DNA from: Candidatus Krumholzibacteriota bacterium
GTDB taxonomy: Bacteria; Krumholzibacteriota; Krumholzibacteriia; Krumholzibacteriales; Krumholzibacteriaceae
Length of the DNA stretch: 64,000 nt
Assembly (NCBI GenBank): GCA_016933255.1
Contig: JAFGBF010000003.1
Coordinates: 124,001 to 188,000, forward strand
Reading direction: 5' to 3'
Shown piece after piece: positions 17,551-27,339 of this stretch. The notes under the pieces were generated by a model. That model saw nothing but the letters and a program-made list of their open reading frames with translations. It was not told the DNA's origin and did no database searches. Every line of letters begins with the position of its first letter. The first letter of the stretch is position 1. The position numbers and the translations under genes were made by a program.

Positions 17551-19728
17551 TCACCGGAGCAGGACCATCTTCTTTACTTCACTGCGTTCTGGGGTCACGA
17601 GACGGTAAAAATAGATCCCCGAAGAGACCGCCGCGCCCGCGCTGTTTTTTCCGTCCCAGATGATGTCTCTTCTTCCGCCGTCGATCGATTCATCGAGAAG
17701 AACGCAGACAAGTTTTCCCGTCACATCATAGACCGAGAGACCGACCTTCATCGTTTCCGGAATATCAAACCGTATCGTCGTCGACGGGTTGAACGGATTG
17801 GGAATATTTTGATGCAGGACGACAGCATCAGGCACAGGGGGAGTATCATCCCCGGCAAGCGTCGAATAACTTAGGATATACAGGCCGTAATAGCCGTCTG
17901 CGAGATAGGCATAAGAACCGCTTACAGTGACTCCCTCTGCGGCCAATGTATTGTAATATCCCATCTCCGTCGGCAATTCGGGGTCTGATACATCTATTAC
18001 GCGAAGGCCAGAATAGTGGTCGGCGAGATAGACATAAGTTCCGATCAAGGCAACTCCATGCGCAGGATTCGAAGTATCAAAATATCCAACCCTGGCGGGG
18101 AATTTGGGAGTCGATATATCTACAATATCCAGGCCGTCATAGCTTTTAGCCACATAGGCATAGGTTCCATTTATGACAATATCCTTTGCATCTCCGATAT
18201 CACAATATCCCGCTTCTTTAGGGGATGCAGGGTTATTTACGCTTATTACTCGAAAACCGTCGCCAACGGCATAGGCATGAGAACCGCTAATGGCGACGCC
18301 TATTAAATAATATGTATCAAAATATCCAACCTCGGTCGGGGATGCAGGGGTCGATACGTCTATGATACGAAGTCCGCTAGAGCCGTCTGCGACATAGGCG
18401 TAAGAGCCGTCCACGGTAACTCCACGTGTATAACCCGGTGTATCAAAATATCCTGCATTGGTCGGAGATTCAGGGGCTGATATATCTATAATACGAAGGC
18501 CGTCACGGGCGGCAGCGACATAGGCGTAATCACCGCTTACGGCAACTCCAAATATACGATCCACCCCGATATCGCAATAACCTACCCTGTTCAGGGACTC
18601 AGGGTCTGATATATCCACAACATTAAGGCGTCCATTCTCTAAGTCTGTAACGTAGGCATAGGAACCCCTCACTGATACATCGACCGCGTAACCTCCTGAA
18701 TCAAAATACCCCGCCTCAGTCGGCAATTCAGGGTCTGATATATCTATTACACGAAGACCGTCATGGTAACGGGCGACATAGGCATAAGAACTGCTTACAG
18801 AAAGATCTTTTCCACCCCCAAGGTAATATTTTCCCACCAGATCCGGTAATTCAGGGTCTGATACATTCAGTATCGCAAGGCCGTCAGCGCCCTCGAAGGC
18901 GACATAGGCGATAGAGTCGATTACTGTAACAGCATTTGCGCTCTGGTAATACATCGGATTAACATAGGATCCTACTTCAGCAGGTGATTCAGGGTTCGAT
19001 ATATCTATTATACGAAGGTGTTTATAGCTGTCAGCGACATAGGCATAAGAACCGTTTACGGCAACCTCTTTTGCAGAACCCGGTGTATCATAATATCCCA
19101 CCTCGGCCGGGGCTGCAGGGGTCGATATATCTATAATACGAAGGCCTTCACCTCCGTCAGCGACATAGGCATAAGGACCGATTACGGTAACTCCACTTGC
19201 AGAACCCGGTGTATCATAATATCCCACCTCGACGGGGGCTGCAGGGGTCGATATATCTATAATTCGAAGTCCGCTTTCATAGTCAGCGACATATGCATAA
19301 GAGCCGCTTACGGCAGCTCCACGCGCAGAACCGGGCGTATCACAATATCCTATCTCGGTCGGGGATGTAGTAATCGATATATCCAGTATTCTAAGGCCGC
19401 CATCCCCGTCAGCGACATAGGCATAAGAACCGTTTACCACGATGTCCATGATAGTTTCAGGTAATGTCGTGTTCCCCAGTTCAACAGGGTGCGCCGGGTC
19501 ATAGAAACCAACTATCTCAAAGCAGTTCTCATTTCCAAAATATGCTATAAGTCCTTCCGCAAAAACAGCCATGCAGTCTCCATCGATCCACCTGCCGACA
19601 AGATCGACATTCCAGCTGTCTCCAGCCTCTGCAGGGAGAGAATCAGCTGTAGAAGCGGGTACGGAATTCACAGACAGCACGACGAGTGCTACCAGGAGGT
19701 GCCTGAAACGAAGGAAATGCGGACGCAT
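17551..19728 (-). CDS. LVIVD-repeat beta-propeller secreted protein with FlgD-like C-terminal sorting domain
   Basis: A 725-residue secreted protein. The signal peptide is about 1-30. Thirteen repeats of about 42 residues follow, each centred on GSYAYVADGxxGLRIIDIS, which is the LVIVD motif of beta-propellers; the number suggests two propellers. After an Asp/Pro linker, the last 90 residues are an FlgD-Ig-like domain with NIPNPFNPSTTIRFDIP, GKLV, and an ending GIYFYRLVT...KKMVLLR. In Bacteroidetes-type systems similar C-terminal domains direct secretion and surface attachment. I choose the ATG at 19728, which gives a proper signal peptide and has a G-run upstream; 19776 would add 16 polar residues. 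No enzymatic motif is seen, and the propellers probably bind a ligand or surface. Confidence 0.85.
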   Translation of the reverse strand: MRPHFLRFRHLLVALVVLSVNSVPASTADSLPAEAGDSWNVDLVGRWIDGDCMAVFAEGLIAYFGNENCFEIVGFYDPAHPVELGNTTLPETIMDIVVNGSYAYVADGDGGLRILDISITTSPTEIGYCDTPGSARGAAVSGSYAYVADYESGLRIIDISTPAAPVEVGYYDTPGSASGVTVIGPYAYVADGGEGLRIIDISTPAAPAEVGYYDTPGSAKEVAVNGSYAYVADSYKHLRIIDISNPESPAEVGSYVNPMYYQSANAVTVIDSIAYVAFEGADGLAILNVSDPELPDLVGKYYLGGGKDLSVSSSYAYVARYHDGLRVIDISDPELPTEAGYFDSGGYAVDVSVRGSYAYVTDLENGRLNVVDISDPESLNRVGYCDIGVDRIFGVAVSGDYAYVAAARDGLRIIDISAPESPTNAGYFDTPGYTRGVTVDGSYAYVADGSSGLRIIDVSTPASPTEVGYFDTYYLIGVAISGSHAYAVGDGFRVISVNNPASPKEAGYCDIGDAKDIVINGTYAYVAKSYDGLDIVDISTPKFPARVGYFDTSNPAHGVALIGTYVYLADHYSGLRVIDVSDPELPTEMGYYNTLAAEGVTVSGSYAYLADGYYGLYILSYSTLAGDDTPPVPDAVVLHQNIPNPFNPSTTIRFDIPETMKVGLSVYDVTGKLVCVLLDESIDGGRRDIIWDGKNSAGAAVSSGIYFYRLVTPERSEVKKMVLLR
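17870..19480. repeat. Tandem repeats of about 126 bp within the LVIVD gene
   Basis: The coding repeats are also visible as DNA. Units near 19075-19200 and 19201-19326 are almost identical over stretches such as the CCCGGTGTATCATAATATCC block, with a 126-bp (42-codon) period. Other units are more diverged. This suggests recent duplication of the central repeats and possible copy-number variation. Confidence 0.75.
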
Positions 19729-19944
19729 GTCAATCGCCCCCCCATAGTTTGAGTATTTATTACCACCGGTTTTCATTCTAGCACAATTTCCGATTTTTTT
19801 CCATTACTTATAGGCAATTTCCCCCAGTTTCCGTTGATGGCCTGGAGAGAGATGCACGCTTCCGAGATGGTATATGAAGAGATTCGAATCTTCCGGGTGT
19901 AAATGGTCCTTGCCCGCCGGTGTGGGAATATATATAAAGATGAT

Positions 19945-20664
19945 ATGCGTAATTTGAAACTGACGATCGAGTATGACGGCGGAGATTTCAGCGGATGGCA
20001 GGTCCAGACCGACAGGCGGACGATCCAGGGCGAGTTGTTACGCGTATTCGCGGAACTCGCAGATGGAGAGGTCAAGATAATCGGGGCGGGAAGGACCGAT
20101 GCAGGAGTCCATGCAGTGGGGCAGGTGGCAAATGTTCTATTGAGTACCGATCATGGCCTCGACGTTATCAGAAAAGCGGTAAACGCGAAACTTCCCGATA
20201 CTATCCTTGTCAGGCAGGCCGAGGAGGCCGATCTTTCATTCCATGCCCGGTACGATGCTAAAAGCAGATCTTACAGATATATCTTTATCACGAAACCGAC
20301 CGCCCTGTGGAAAAAGTATTATCATTACACACGAGGGCCGGTCGATATAGATGCAATGAGAAAAGCGGTGAAGGAGCTGCAGGGATATCATGATTTTACA
20401 TCATTTGCCACTGTCGGTGATGCGAGGTCATCATGGTGCCGTGTCATGCGGGCGGAACTTCTTGAAAACGGACCTCTTCTTACTATCTCCTTAAAGGCGG
20501 ACCGGTTCCTCTATAACATGGTGAGGACGATCGCCGGGACAGTCCTCGAGATAGGAAGAGGAAAGGATCTCAATATCAGACAGGTCATCGAAGCGCGCGA
20601 CAGGAGAGCCGCGGGGCCCGTCCTTTCCCCGAGCGCCCTTTACTTTATGGAAGTAGAATATTAG
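19945..20664 (+). CDS. truA: tRNA pseudouridine(38-40) synthase
   Basis: A 239-residue enzyme that isomerises uridines 38-40 in the tRNA anticodon arm. The opening LKLTIEYDGGDFSGWQ and the catalytic block GAGRTDAGVHAVGQ (nucleophile Asp) are typical. FRYRI-like RSYRYIF and LYNMVRTIAG near the C-terminus complete the family pattern. I start at the ATG at 19945, because TruA proteins normally begin a few residues before this beta-strand. A longer frame from 19903 would add 14 residues not typical of the family. It is divergent from the LVIVD gene. Confidence 0.95.
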   Translation: MRNLKLTIEYDGGDFSGWQVQTDRRTIQGELLRVFAELADGEVKIIGAGRTDAGVHAVGQVANVLLSTDHGLDVIRKAVNAKLPDTILVRQAEEADLSFHARYDAKSRSYRYIFITKPTALWKKYYHYTRGPVDIDAMRKAVKELQGYHDFTSFATVGDARSSWCRVMRAELLENGPLLTISLKADRFLYNMVRTIAGTVLEIGRGKDLNIRQVIEARDRRAAGPVLSPSALYFMEVEY

Positions 20665-20723
20665 GATTTCCCTTAGATTTAAGGTCACTGAGGCATTAAT
20701 ACAGATTTTCCTCCCGAATTTGG

Positions 20724-20752
20724 TTGTCTGATCGGGGGGTTGACTGTATAAT
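20724..20752 (+). promoter_or_regulatory. Strong sigma70-like promoter before the transaldolase-like gene
   Basis: TTGTCT (20724-20729) and a perfect TATAAT (20747-20752) are 17 bp apart. Transcription would start near 20759, giving a leader of about 40 nt with GGAGG before the ATG at 20800. It is one of the best promoter matches in the window and may also serve htrA and the purine operon. Confidence 0.65.
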
Positions 20753-20799
20753 TCTTGTTTCTTTTAGTGGGTTTAAAAAACAGAAGATCTGGAGGAAAA

Positions 20800-21444
20800 A
20801 TGAAGTTTTTTATTGATACTGCGAATGTCGGTGAGATCAGGGAAGCTGCGAAACTTGGTCTACTTGATGGCGTTACGACCAATCCTACCCTTCTTTCCAG
20901 GGAAAAGGGAAGTTTCAGGGATACTCTCAAAGAGATCTGCTCGATAGTGCCGGGCCCGGTAAGCGCTGAAGTCGTCTCGCTCGATGCCGATGGTATGTTC
21001 GAAGAGGGCAAGGATCTGGTCAAGATCGCGGAAAATATAATCATAAAGGTTCCCTGCACTACCGAGGGGGTCAAGGTTATCGGGATGTTCAACGCAGAAG
21101 GGATCAAGACGAACGCGACACTATGCTTTTCCGCCAACCAGGGACTTCTGGTGGCGAAAGCGGGAGCTACCTATGTGAGTCCCTTTGTCGGCAGGCTTGA
21201 TGACGTCGGCCAACCCGGCATGGACCTTATAGCCGATCTCGTCGATATATATAATAATTACTCTTTTGCGACCCAGATCATCGTCGCCAGCATAAGAAGC
21301 GTCCAGCATGTTTATGAATCTGCTCTTATAGGCGCCGATGTCGCGACCATACCTTTCAAGGTGATATCTCAGCTGATCAAACATCCACTTACAGACAAGG
21401 GTATCGAAAGTTTTCTCGCAGACTGGGAAAAGGTCGAGAAATAA
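20800..21444 (+). CDS. fsa: Fructose-6-phosphate aldolase / small transaldolase
   Basis: A 214-residue TIM-barrel aldolase of the short transaldolase family. It opens [16 protein letters not shown] and has GVTTNPTLL, the Schiff-base lysine in [11 protein letters not shown], and [10 protein letters not shown]. The family interconverts fructose 6-phosphate with dihydroxyacetone or glyceraldehyde 3-phosphate, or acts as a transaldolase in the pentose phosphate pathway. The two roles cannot be separated by length alone. I choose the ATG at 20800 because TCTGGAGG lies 5 nt upstream; the frame extends further but without support. Confidence 0.92.
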   Translation: MKFFIDTANVGEIREAAKLGLLDGVTTNPTLLSREKGSFRDTLKEICSIVPGPVSAEVVSLDADGMFEEGKDLVKIAENIIIKVPCTTEGVKVIGMFNAEGIKTNATLCFSANQGLLVAKAGATYVSPFVGRLDDVGQPGMDLIADLVDIYNNYSFATQIIVASIRSVQHVYESALIGADVATIPFKVISQLIKHPLTDKGIESFLADWEKVEK

Positions 21445-21564
21445 GGGCACTATATTGATTCATGCGGTTAAAACATGTGCCGGCGCTGAACAGGCTCCAG
21501 GCGGCGCGCTGAAACTGCCGTATTGTTGACCGAGAAGGAGAGCCCGGGAGAGGATTGATCATAA

Positions 21565-22758
21565 TTGAAGTCATTTGAATCAAGATGGTCGAGGGCGTTT
21601 CCTGTCGTGATGGGTGTGCTGTTCGGGCTTGCCATGGCGATGCTGATAGTATCGATCTTTCTTCTCGTCAGGATAACAAAAGAGAAGTCGTTTTTTCCTG
21701 AATCTTCCGGTAATTATATTTCCGGGGAGAGTTCATTATCAAGGCAGGATGCGATTGTCGGTGCGAGGCGCAGAGTCAGCCCCTCTGTTGTTTCAGTGAC
21801 TGCATACCGTACTCAGCTTGTTTACGCCAGCCGCGGATGGGATGAATGGTTCCAGCAGTTCCGCGGACGGATGCCTACCCTTGCCAAACAGAGGTATCCC
21901 AGCTACGGTTCAGGAGTGATCGTCAACCCCGATGGGTATATTCTGACAAATGAGCATGTGATCCGTGATGCTGAAGAGATATATGTAACGATGACAGACA
22001 GTACGGAGGTCCTCGCTACATTGATCGGCCGCACTCCCGAATTCGATCTTGCCCTTCTGAGGATAGAGGGCAGGAACCTCCCGTTTGCCCCGCTCGGCGA
22101 CTCGGATCAGCTGGAGATCGGCGAGACTGTGATAGCTATCGGCAGTCCATTTACATATCTATTCAACGACACTCAGCCTACAGTGACAGCCGGGGTGATA
22201 AGCGCTCTTCACCGGGACGTAAAGCAGACTTCGAGAGCAGTCCAGATATTCAAGAATATGATCCAGACGGATGCCGTGGTCAATCCAGGGAACAGCGGAG
22301 GTCCTCTGGTCTCTGCCGACGGCCTTGTGGTAGGGATCAATACCTTCATCTTTTCATCGAGCAGCGGCAGCAGCAATATCGGTATGGGGTTCGCGATCCC
22401 TGTAAATACAGCAAAGATGGTAATCGATGAACTCAGGCAATACGGAAGATTCAGAAACGTATGGACCGGGCTGATAGTTAAGGAACTTACGCCTGATGTC
22501 ATTAAACAACTAGCGATTCCCTTCAATACGGGGCTGGTCGTCGCACAGCTTGAGCAGGGAGGGCCTGCCGAAGAGGCCGGCATAGAGGTAGGCGATGTCA
22601 TTATTGAGATAAACGGAAAAACCATTCTTGATGCTTCACAGGCCGAGAGAGTGATCTTCGGGCGGCAGGTCGGAGACGATCTTGAAGTAGTAATATGGCG
22701 CGACGGCCGTACGCTGGATGTAAAGTTAAAACTTGTCGAGGCGAAAGAACAGACATAG
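21565..22758 (+). CDS. HtrA/DegP-family serine protease
   Basis: A 397-residue envelope protease. One N-terminal membrane helix (about 12-35) anchors it with the catalytic part in the periplasm. The trypsin-like triad is H131 (TNEHVI), D161 (EFDLALLRI) and S244 (NPGNSGGPL). One PDZ domain follows at about 305-390 (GGPAEEAGIEVGDVI). A single PDZ and a membrane anchor resemble DegS or HhoA more than DegP. It should degrade or cut misfolded envelope proteins. The start is a TTG with GAGAGGA upstream. The gene sits 11 bp before purB, probably in the same transcript. Confidence 0.92.
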   Translation: MKSFESRWSRAFPVVMGVLFGLAMAMLIVSIFLLVRITKEKSFFPESSGNYISGESSLSRQDAIVGARRRVSPSVVSVTAYRTQLVYASRGWDEWFQQFRGRMPTLAKQRYPSYGSGVIVNPDGYILTNEHVIRDAEEIYVTMTDSTEVLATLIGRTPEFDLALLRIEGRNLPFAPLGDSDQLEIGETVIAIGSPFTYLFNDTQPTVTAGVISALHRDVKQTSRAVQIFKNMIQTDAVVNPGNSGGPLVSADGLVVGINTFIFSSSSGSSNIGMGFAIPVNTAKMVIDELRQYGRFRNVWTGLIVKELTPDVIKQLAIPFNTGLVVAQLEQGGPAEEAGIEVGDVIIEINGKTILDASQAERVIFGRQVGDDLEVVIWRDGRTLDVKLKLVEAKEQT

Positions 22759-22768
22759 GAGGAGATAA

Positions 22769-24085
22769 TTGATTCCACGGTATTCACTTCCAGAGGTCGC
22801 GGAAATATGGACAGATAAGAACAAGTACGATCTCTGGCGGGAGATCGAAGTCCTTTATTGCGAGGGGATGGCGGAGTACGGACTTATCCCGAAAAAAGCG
22901 GCGCGGGAGATAAGAAAAAAAGCGGATTATAATATCAAACGGATACTGAAGATCGAACAGAAGACGCGCCACGACGTAATAGCTTTTCTAACCAACATGA
23001 CTGAATATATCGGAGAGTCCGGAAAGTATCTTCATATGGGCATGACAAGTTCGGACCTGCTCGATACCGCCCTCGCATGTCAGATGAGGGATGCGGGCCT
23101 GGTCAACCTGAAGAAGCTGAAAAGGCTGAGGGCAGTGCTGAAGCGTCAGGCATTGAAGTACAGGGGGACGCCCATGGTGGGAAGGAGCCATGGGATACAC
23201 GCCGAACCGATGACGTTCGGTATGAAGCTGCTTGTCTGGTACGCTGAGACAGAAAGAAATATCAAAAGGCTTGAAAACGCGATTGAAGAGATCTCCGTAG
23301 GACAGATCACCGGCGCCGTCGGAACGATGTCGCATACCGACCCCAGGGTCGAACGGTTCGTGATGCGGAAACTCGCTCTTAAGGCCGCTCCCGTGACAAC
23401 ACAGATAATACAGCGGGACAGGCACGCGGCCTATCTGTCAGCACTTGCTTTGACAGGCGCTTCTCTGGAAAAGATGGCGACCGAGATCAGGGGGCTGCAG
23501 CGGACGGAGGTCGGAGAGGTCGAGGAGCCGTTTACGAAAGGTCAGAAAGGATCGAGCGCGATGCCGCACAAGCGCAATCCTATCCTGACCGAAAGGATAA
23601 CCGGAATGGCGAGGCTGCTCAGATCGAATTCAATCGCCGGCCTGGAGAATGTCGCCCTGTGGCACGAGAGGGATATCAGTCATTCTTCAGTTGAGAGGGT
23701 AATACTTCCGGATTCTACAATGATACTGGCTTATATGCTTGAAAAGTTCATCTGGCTTGTCAGCGGGCTCAGGGTGAATAAAGAGAGGATGCTGAAGAAT
23801 CTCGATATGACAGGAGGGCTTGTTTTTTCGCAGCATCTCCTTCTTTTACTTGTCAAGAAAGGACTGTCGAGGGAGAAGGCGTATTCTATCATCCAGGGAG
23901 CTGCGATGAAGAGTATCGGTTCAAAACAGTCTTTCAGAGAGATTCTGAAAAAGGATAAAAAGATGATGGAGCTTTGTACGGAGTCTGAATTGGAAAACGC
24001 CTTCGATCTTAAGACGCACCTTAAGAAGATCGATTTCATATTCAGCAGGGTCCTTTCTGAAAAGAGAAGGCCCGGGAAAGGATAG
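22769..24085 (+). CDS. purB: Adenylosuccinate lyase
   Basis: A 438-residue enzyme of the fumarase/aspartase superfamily. It cleaves SAICAR and adenylosuccinate in purine synthesis. The superfamily signature SSAMPHKRNP is complete, the catalytic His lies in GRSHGIHAEPMTFG, and HMGMTSSDLLDTA holds the substrate-binding loop. The TTG start has an excellent AGGAGGAG 5 nt upstream. It begins the purB-purL-purQ-purS-purF cluster, with gaps of only 5 bp or overlaps. Confidence 0.97.
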   Translation: MIPRYSLPEVAEIWTDKNKYDLWREIEVLYCEGMAEYGLIPKKAAREIRKKADYNIKRILKIEQKTRHDVIAFLTNMTEYIGESGKYLHMGMTSSDLLDTALACQMRDAGLVNLKKLKRLRAVLKRQALKYRGTPMVGRSHGIHAEPMTFGMKLLVWYAETERNIKRLENAIEEISVGQITGAVGTMSHTDPRVERFVMRKLALKAAPVTTQIIQRDRHAAYLSALALTGASLEKMATEIRGLQRTEVGEVEEPFTKGQKGSSAMPHKRNPILTERITGMARLLRSNSIAGLENVALWHERDISHSSVERVILPDSTMILAYMLEKFIWLVSGLRVNKERMLKNLDMTGGLVFSQHLLLLLVKKGLSREKAYSIIQGAAMKSIGSKQSFREILKKDKKMMELCTESELENAFDLKTHLKKIDFIFSRVLSEKRRPGKG

Positions 24086-24090
24086 TACGG

Positions 24091-26466
24091 TTGCTTAAAG
24101 GAACAGTCCGAATAACCGACAGAACTGACGCAGAAGTGGCTGAGTCACTGAAGAAGAGAGACCTTAACCTGGCGGTCAGCGAAGCGCGCAGAGTGTGCGA
24201 GCTCCTGGGCAGGGACCCTACGATCGTGGAGCTCACGATATTCAACACGATGTGGAGCGAGCATTGCAGCTACAAGAGCAGCCGCCGGATACTTGGCGAG
24301 ATGCTTCCTACTAAAGCGGCCAATGTCGTTATGGGACCAGGCGAAGATGCCGGCGTCGTGAGATTCGCGAAGGCCGCCGACGGCGACTGGCACTGTCTTG
24401 TCATAGCCCACGAGAGCCACAACCATCCCTCACAGCTGCTTCCGGTCGAGGGAGCGGCCACAGGGATCGGAGGGATAGTAAGGGATGTCTATTGTATGGG
24501 GGCTGAGGTCGTAGGCGTTCTCGATCCTCTGAGGTTCGGTGATCCGCATGGGGAGAATGCCGGTCAGACCATATCGATCGCGCGGGGAGTCGTCGATGGG
24601 ATAGCTCAATATGGAAACGCTCTCGGTGTCCCCAATCTTGGCGGAGATGTAGTCTTTGACGAAGGGTATGACGATAACTGTCTCGTAAACGTCGTGGCTG
24701 TCGGAACGGTGATGGAATCGAAGATCCTGCGGAGCAGGGTCCCGGAAGAGGCGAAGAACAGGCCATACAAGATAATACTGGTCGGAAAGCCGACTGACGA
24801 TTCAGGATTCGGCGGGGCAGCTTTTGCGTCTGAAGACCTCTCTTCCGAGGAGGACGCGAACAGGGGCGCCGTGCAGGTCCCCGACCCTTTTCTTAAAAGA
24901 GTGCTGTCTGTAGCTAACAGGAAGGTTCTGGAACAGGCTTCCGAGCGCGGTTTTTCAATCGGATTCAAGGATCTTGGAGCAGGGGGAATATCATGCGTTA
25001 CATCGGAACTCGCCGATGCGGGCGGTTTCGGCGTAAGGCTCGATCTTGATCAGGTCAATGTAGCGGCGGGGCATTTCCCGGCAGCTGTGATCGCATGTTC
25101 AGAGACGCAGGAAAGATACGCGATGGCGGTCCCGGAAGAGTTCGTGGGAGATGTCCTGAAGATATACAACGAAGAATTCGATCTTCCGCACATATACCAC
25201 GGCGCGGGCGCTTTTGTCGTCGGCGACGTGACGGTCGAAAAAAAATATACGATAGTCTCTCAGGGTGAAATAGTATGCGAAGCTCCGATAAATGTAATTA
25301 CTACAGGTATAAGCTATGACCGGGCGAAAAAAAGCCGCCGGCTTCTTTTCAAGGAGCCTGCCGGGCAGGATGACCGGTCTCTGAAAGAGGATCTTCTGAA
25401 GGTTATCTCTTCCGTAAATATCGCTTCGAAGGGCCATCTCTTCCGTCATTATGATTCTGAAGTACAGGGAAGGGCTGTCCTGAGGCCGGGAGAGGCTGAT
25501 GCAGGCGTCATAGCGCCGGTGCCCGGCATTGCGGCAGGTATCGCTTTATCGGTAGACGGCAATCCGCGCTACGGGACGATCGACCCCTATCAGGGGGGAG
25601 CTTTGGCCGTTATCGAAGCGGCTCGGAATGTAGCGGCGGTGGGAGCGGAGCCGTGGACGATAACAGATTGTCTTAATTACGGAAATCCTGAGATAGAAGA
25701 AGTCTTCTGGGAATTCTATGAGGGAGTCAGAGGCGTTGGAGATGCATGCAGGGGGATAGGGCTTATTTCCCACGAGGGAGATCCTCTTCCTGTAGTCTCG
25801 GGAAATGTTTCTTTCTACAATCAGGGCGAGAGCGGCAAGGCGATCCCGCCTTCTCCGATCATAGCCTGCGCGGGAGTGGTGAAAGATTATTCCAGGAGCC
25901 GGTCTATCGGTTTCAAGGAGTCGGGAAATACAGTCTACTATGTCGGCGAACCGCTCGATGAACTCGGCGGCAGCGAATATTACAAGGTGATATACGGTGA
26001 ACTCGGAGCCAACGTGCCCGAAGCTGATTTTGTCAGGGAACGAAACCAGATCCGGGCTGTCATCGAAATGCACGATCTCGGCTGGGTCAGGGCCTGTCAC
26101 GATACTGGGCAGGGGGGGATGATCACGGCTCTTGCGGAGATGCTGGTAGCTGCCCGGACCGGCAGTTCTGTCGGCCTGACTATAGACATCGACGAATTCA
26201 GCAATACGGGGCTTAGCGCAGAAAAAATACTCTTTTCCGAAACTGGCGGATTTGTCGTCGAACTTTCCGCCGGAATAGAACGCGAAGTCCTCGCGCTCTG
26301 CGCAAGGGTAAGGGTCAAGCTGCATAAGATAGGTACACTCAACAGCAGATCGAATCTGGAAGCCGTTTCCGGAGACAAGAGGCTTGCAATCTGGGAAACC
26401 GAAGAGCTTAGAGACGCATATATAAATGGTTGCCGCGGTATCTTTGGTATCGAGAAAGGAGAATAA
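24091..26466 (+). CDS. purL: Phosphoribosylformylglycinamidine synthase, large subunit
   Basis: A 791-residue small-type PurL, the ATP-dependent synthetase subunit that works with PurQ (glutaminase) and PurS. Visible family blocks are NTMWSEHCSYKSSR, VMGPGEDAGVV, HESHNHPSQ and GIGGIVRDVYCMGA in the first half, and FKDLGAGGISCVTSELA and HDTGQGG in later parts. The start is TTG with GGAAAGGA upstream. It is a little longer than the usual 720-750 residues. The stop is directly followed by the GTG of purQ. Confidence 0.96.
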   Translation: MLKGTVRITDRTDAEVAESLKKRDLNLAVSEARRVCELLGRDPTIVELTIFNTMWSEHCSYKSSRRILGEMLPTKAANVVMGPGEDAGVVRFAKAADGDWHCLVIAHESHNHPSQLLPVEGAATGIGGIVRDVYCMGAEVVGVLDPLRFGDPHGENAGQTISIARGVVDGIAQYGNALGVPNLGGDVVFDEGYDDNCLVNVVAVGTVMESKILRSRVPEEAKNRPYKIILVGKPTDDSGFGGAAFASEDLSSEEDANRGAVQVPDPFLKRVLSVANRKVLEQASERGFSIGFKDLGAGGISCVTSELADAGGFGVRLDLDQVNVAAGHFPAAVIACSETQERYAMAVPEEFVGDVLKIYNEEFDLPHIYHGAGAFVVGDVTVEKKYTIVSQGEIVCEAPINVITTGISYDRAKKSRRLLFKEPAGQDDRSLKEDLLKVISSVNIASKGHLFRHYDSEVQGRAVLRPGEADAGVIAPVPGIAAGIALSVDGNPRYGTIDPYQGGALAVIEAARNVAAVGAEPWTITDCLNYGNPEIEEVFWEFYEGVRGVGDACRGIGLISHEGDPLPVVSGNVSFYNQGESGKAIPPSPIIACAGVVKDYSRSRSIGFKESGNTVYYVGEPLDELGGSEYYKVIYGELGANVPEADFVRERNQIRAVIEMHDLGWVRACHDTGQGGMITALAEMLVAARTGSSVGLTIDIDEFSNTGLSAEKILFSETGGFVVELSAGIEREVLALCARVRVKLHKIGTLNSRSNLEAVSGDKRLAIWETEELRDAYINGCRGIFGIEKGE

Positions 26467-27339
26467 GTGGCCACATCCTTCAAGGGAAAGGTAGCAATCA
26501 TCCAGTTTCCGGGCGTTAACTGTGAAAATGAGACAGCCGATGCCATAAGGTCTGTCGGTCTGGATGCGGATCTTTTTCGATGGAACGAGGACCCGGGCCT
26601 TCTTGAGGAGAGCCTTGCTGTCGTACTTCCAGGCGGGTTTTCATATCAGGACAGGATAAGAGCGGGTGTAGTCGCGGCAAAAGATACGGTGATGGACGCG
26701 CTGAGCGATCTTGCCTCTGCCGGCCATCCACTGCTTGGCATATGTAACGGAGCACAGGTGCTCGTAGAATCAGGGTTCATCCCTGGAATACACTGGGAGA
26801 GGGTCGATCTTGCGCTCGCTCCCAACATCATGGAGGACAGGGAAGGGTATTACTGTAACTGGGTATATCTTCGAAATGAAGGAAGCAGCTGCCGATGGAC
26901 GAGATTGTTCCTGGAGGAGGAAGTCATCCCTGTCCCGATCGCGCACGCCGAGGGGAGATTCGTCACCAGGGATGAGGACCTTCTCGAGCAGATGATAAAG
27001 AACGGGCAGATCGTCCTCAGGTATTGTACTGACCGCGGAGATATAGACAGCGCTTTTCCGGTCAATCCGAACGGTTCGATGGAGAATATCGCTGGCATCT
27101 GCAACCGTGAAGGTAATGTGCTCGCGATGATGCCTCATCCGGAAAGAGCCTCGTGGCTTAGGCAGGTCCCGGAGGATATATGCGGTATATGGGGCAAGAA
27201 AAGATTCCAGGCAGCCGGTGATTTCAGCAGGATGGAAGATGAGGGGCCTGGGAGAAGATTCTTTGCTTCGCTCCTTGAGAAAGGACCGGTTTCTGCCTCT
27301 TCGGGCTGTTCAGGACAGGCAAAGGAGGGCGGCAGATGA
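26467..27339 (+). CDS. purQ: Phosphoribosylformylglycinamidine synthase, glutaminase subunit
   Basis: A 290-residue class I glutamine amidotransferase subunit that supplies ammonia to PurL. It has VAIIQFPGVNCENET at the start, the nucleophile elbow LLGICNGAQVL (Cys), and the His/Glu pair in MMPHPERAS. It is longer than the 225-residue Bacillus form and nearer the 260-290 residue forms of other phyla. The GTG start abuts the purL stop, and its stop overlaps purS by 4 bp. Confidence 0.95.
   Translation: MATSFKGKVAIIQFPGVNCENETADAIRSVGLDADLFRWNEDPGLLEESLAVVLPGGFSYQDRIRAGVVAAKDTVMDALSDLASAGHPLLGICNGAQVLVESGFIPGIHWERVDLALAPNIMEDREGYYCNWVYLRNEGSSCRWTRLFLEEEVIPVPIAHAEGRFVTRDEDLLEQMIKNGQIVLRYCTDRGDIDSAFPVNPNGSMENIAGICNREGNVLAMMPHPERASWLRQVPEDICGIWGKKRFQAAGDFSRMEDEGPGRRFFASLLEKGPVSASSGCSGQAKEGGR

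Noticed and set aside
17870-19480. CRISPR-like repeat array
   Set aside because: The repeats are 126 bp long, without spacers, and encode a regular LVIVD protein repeat.
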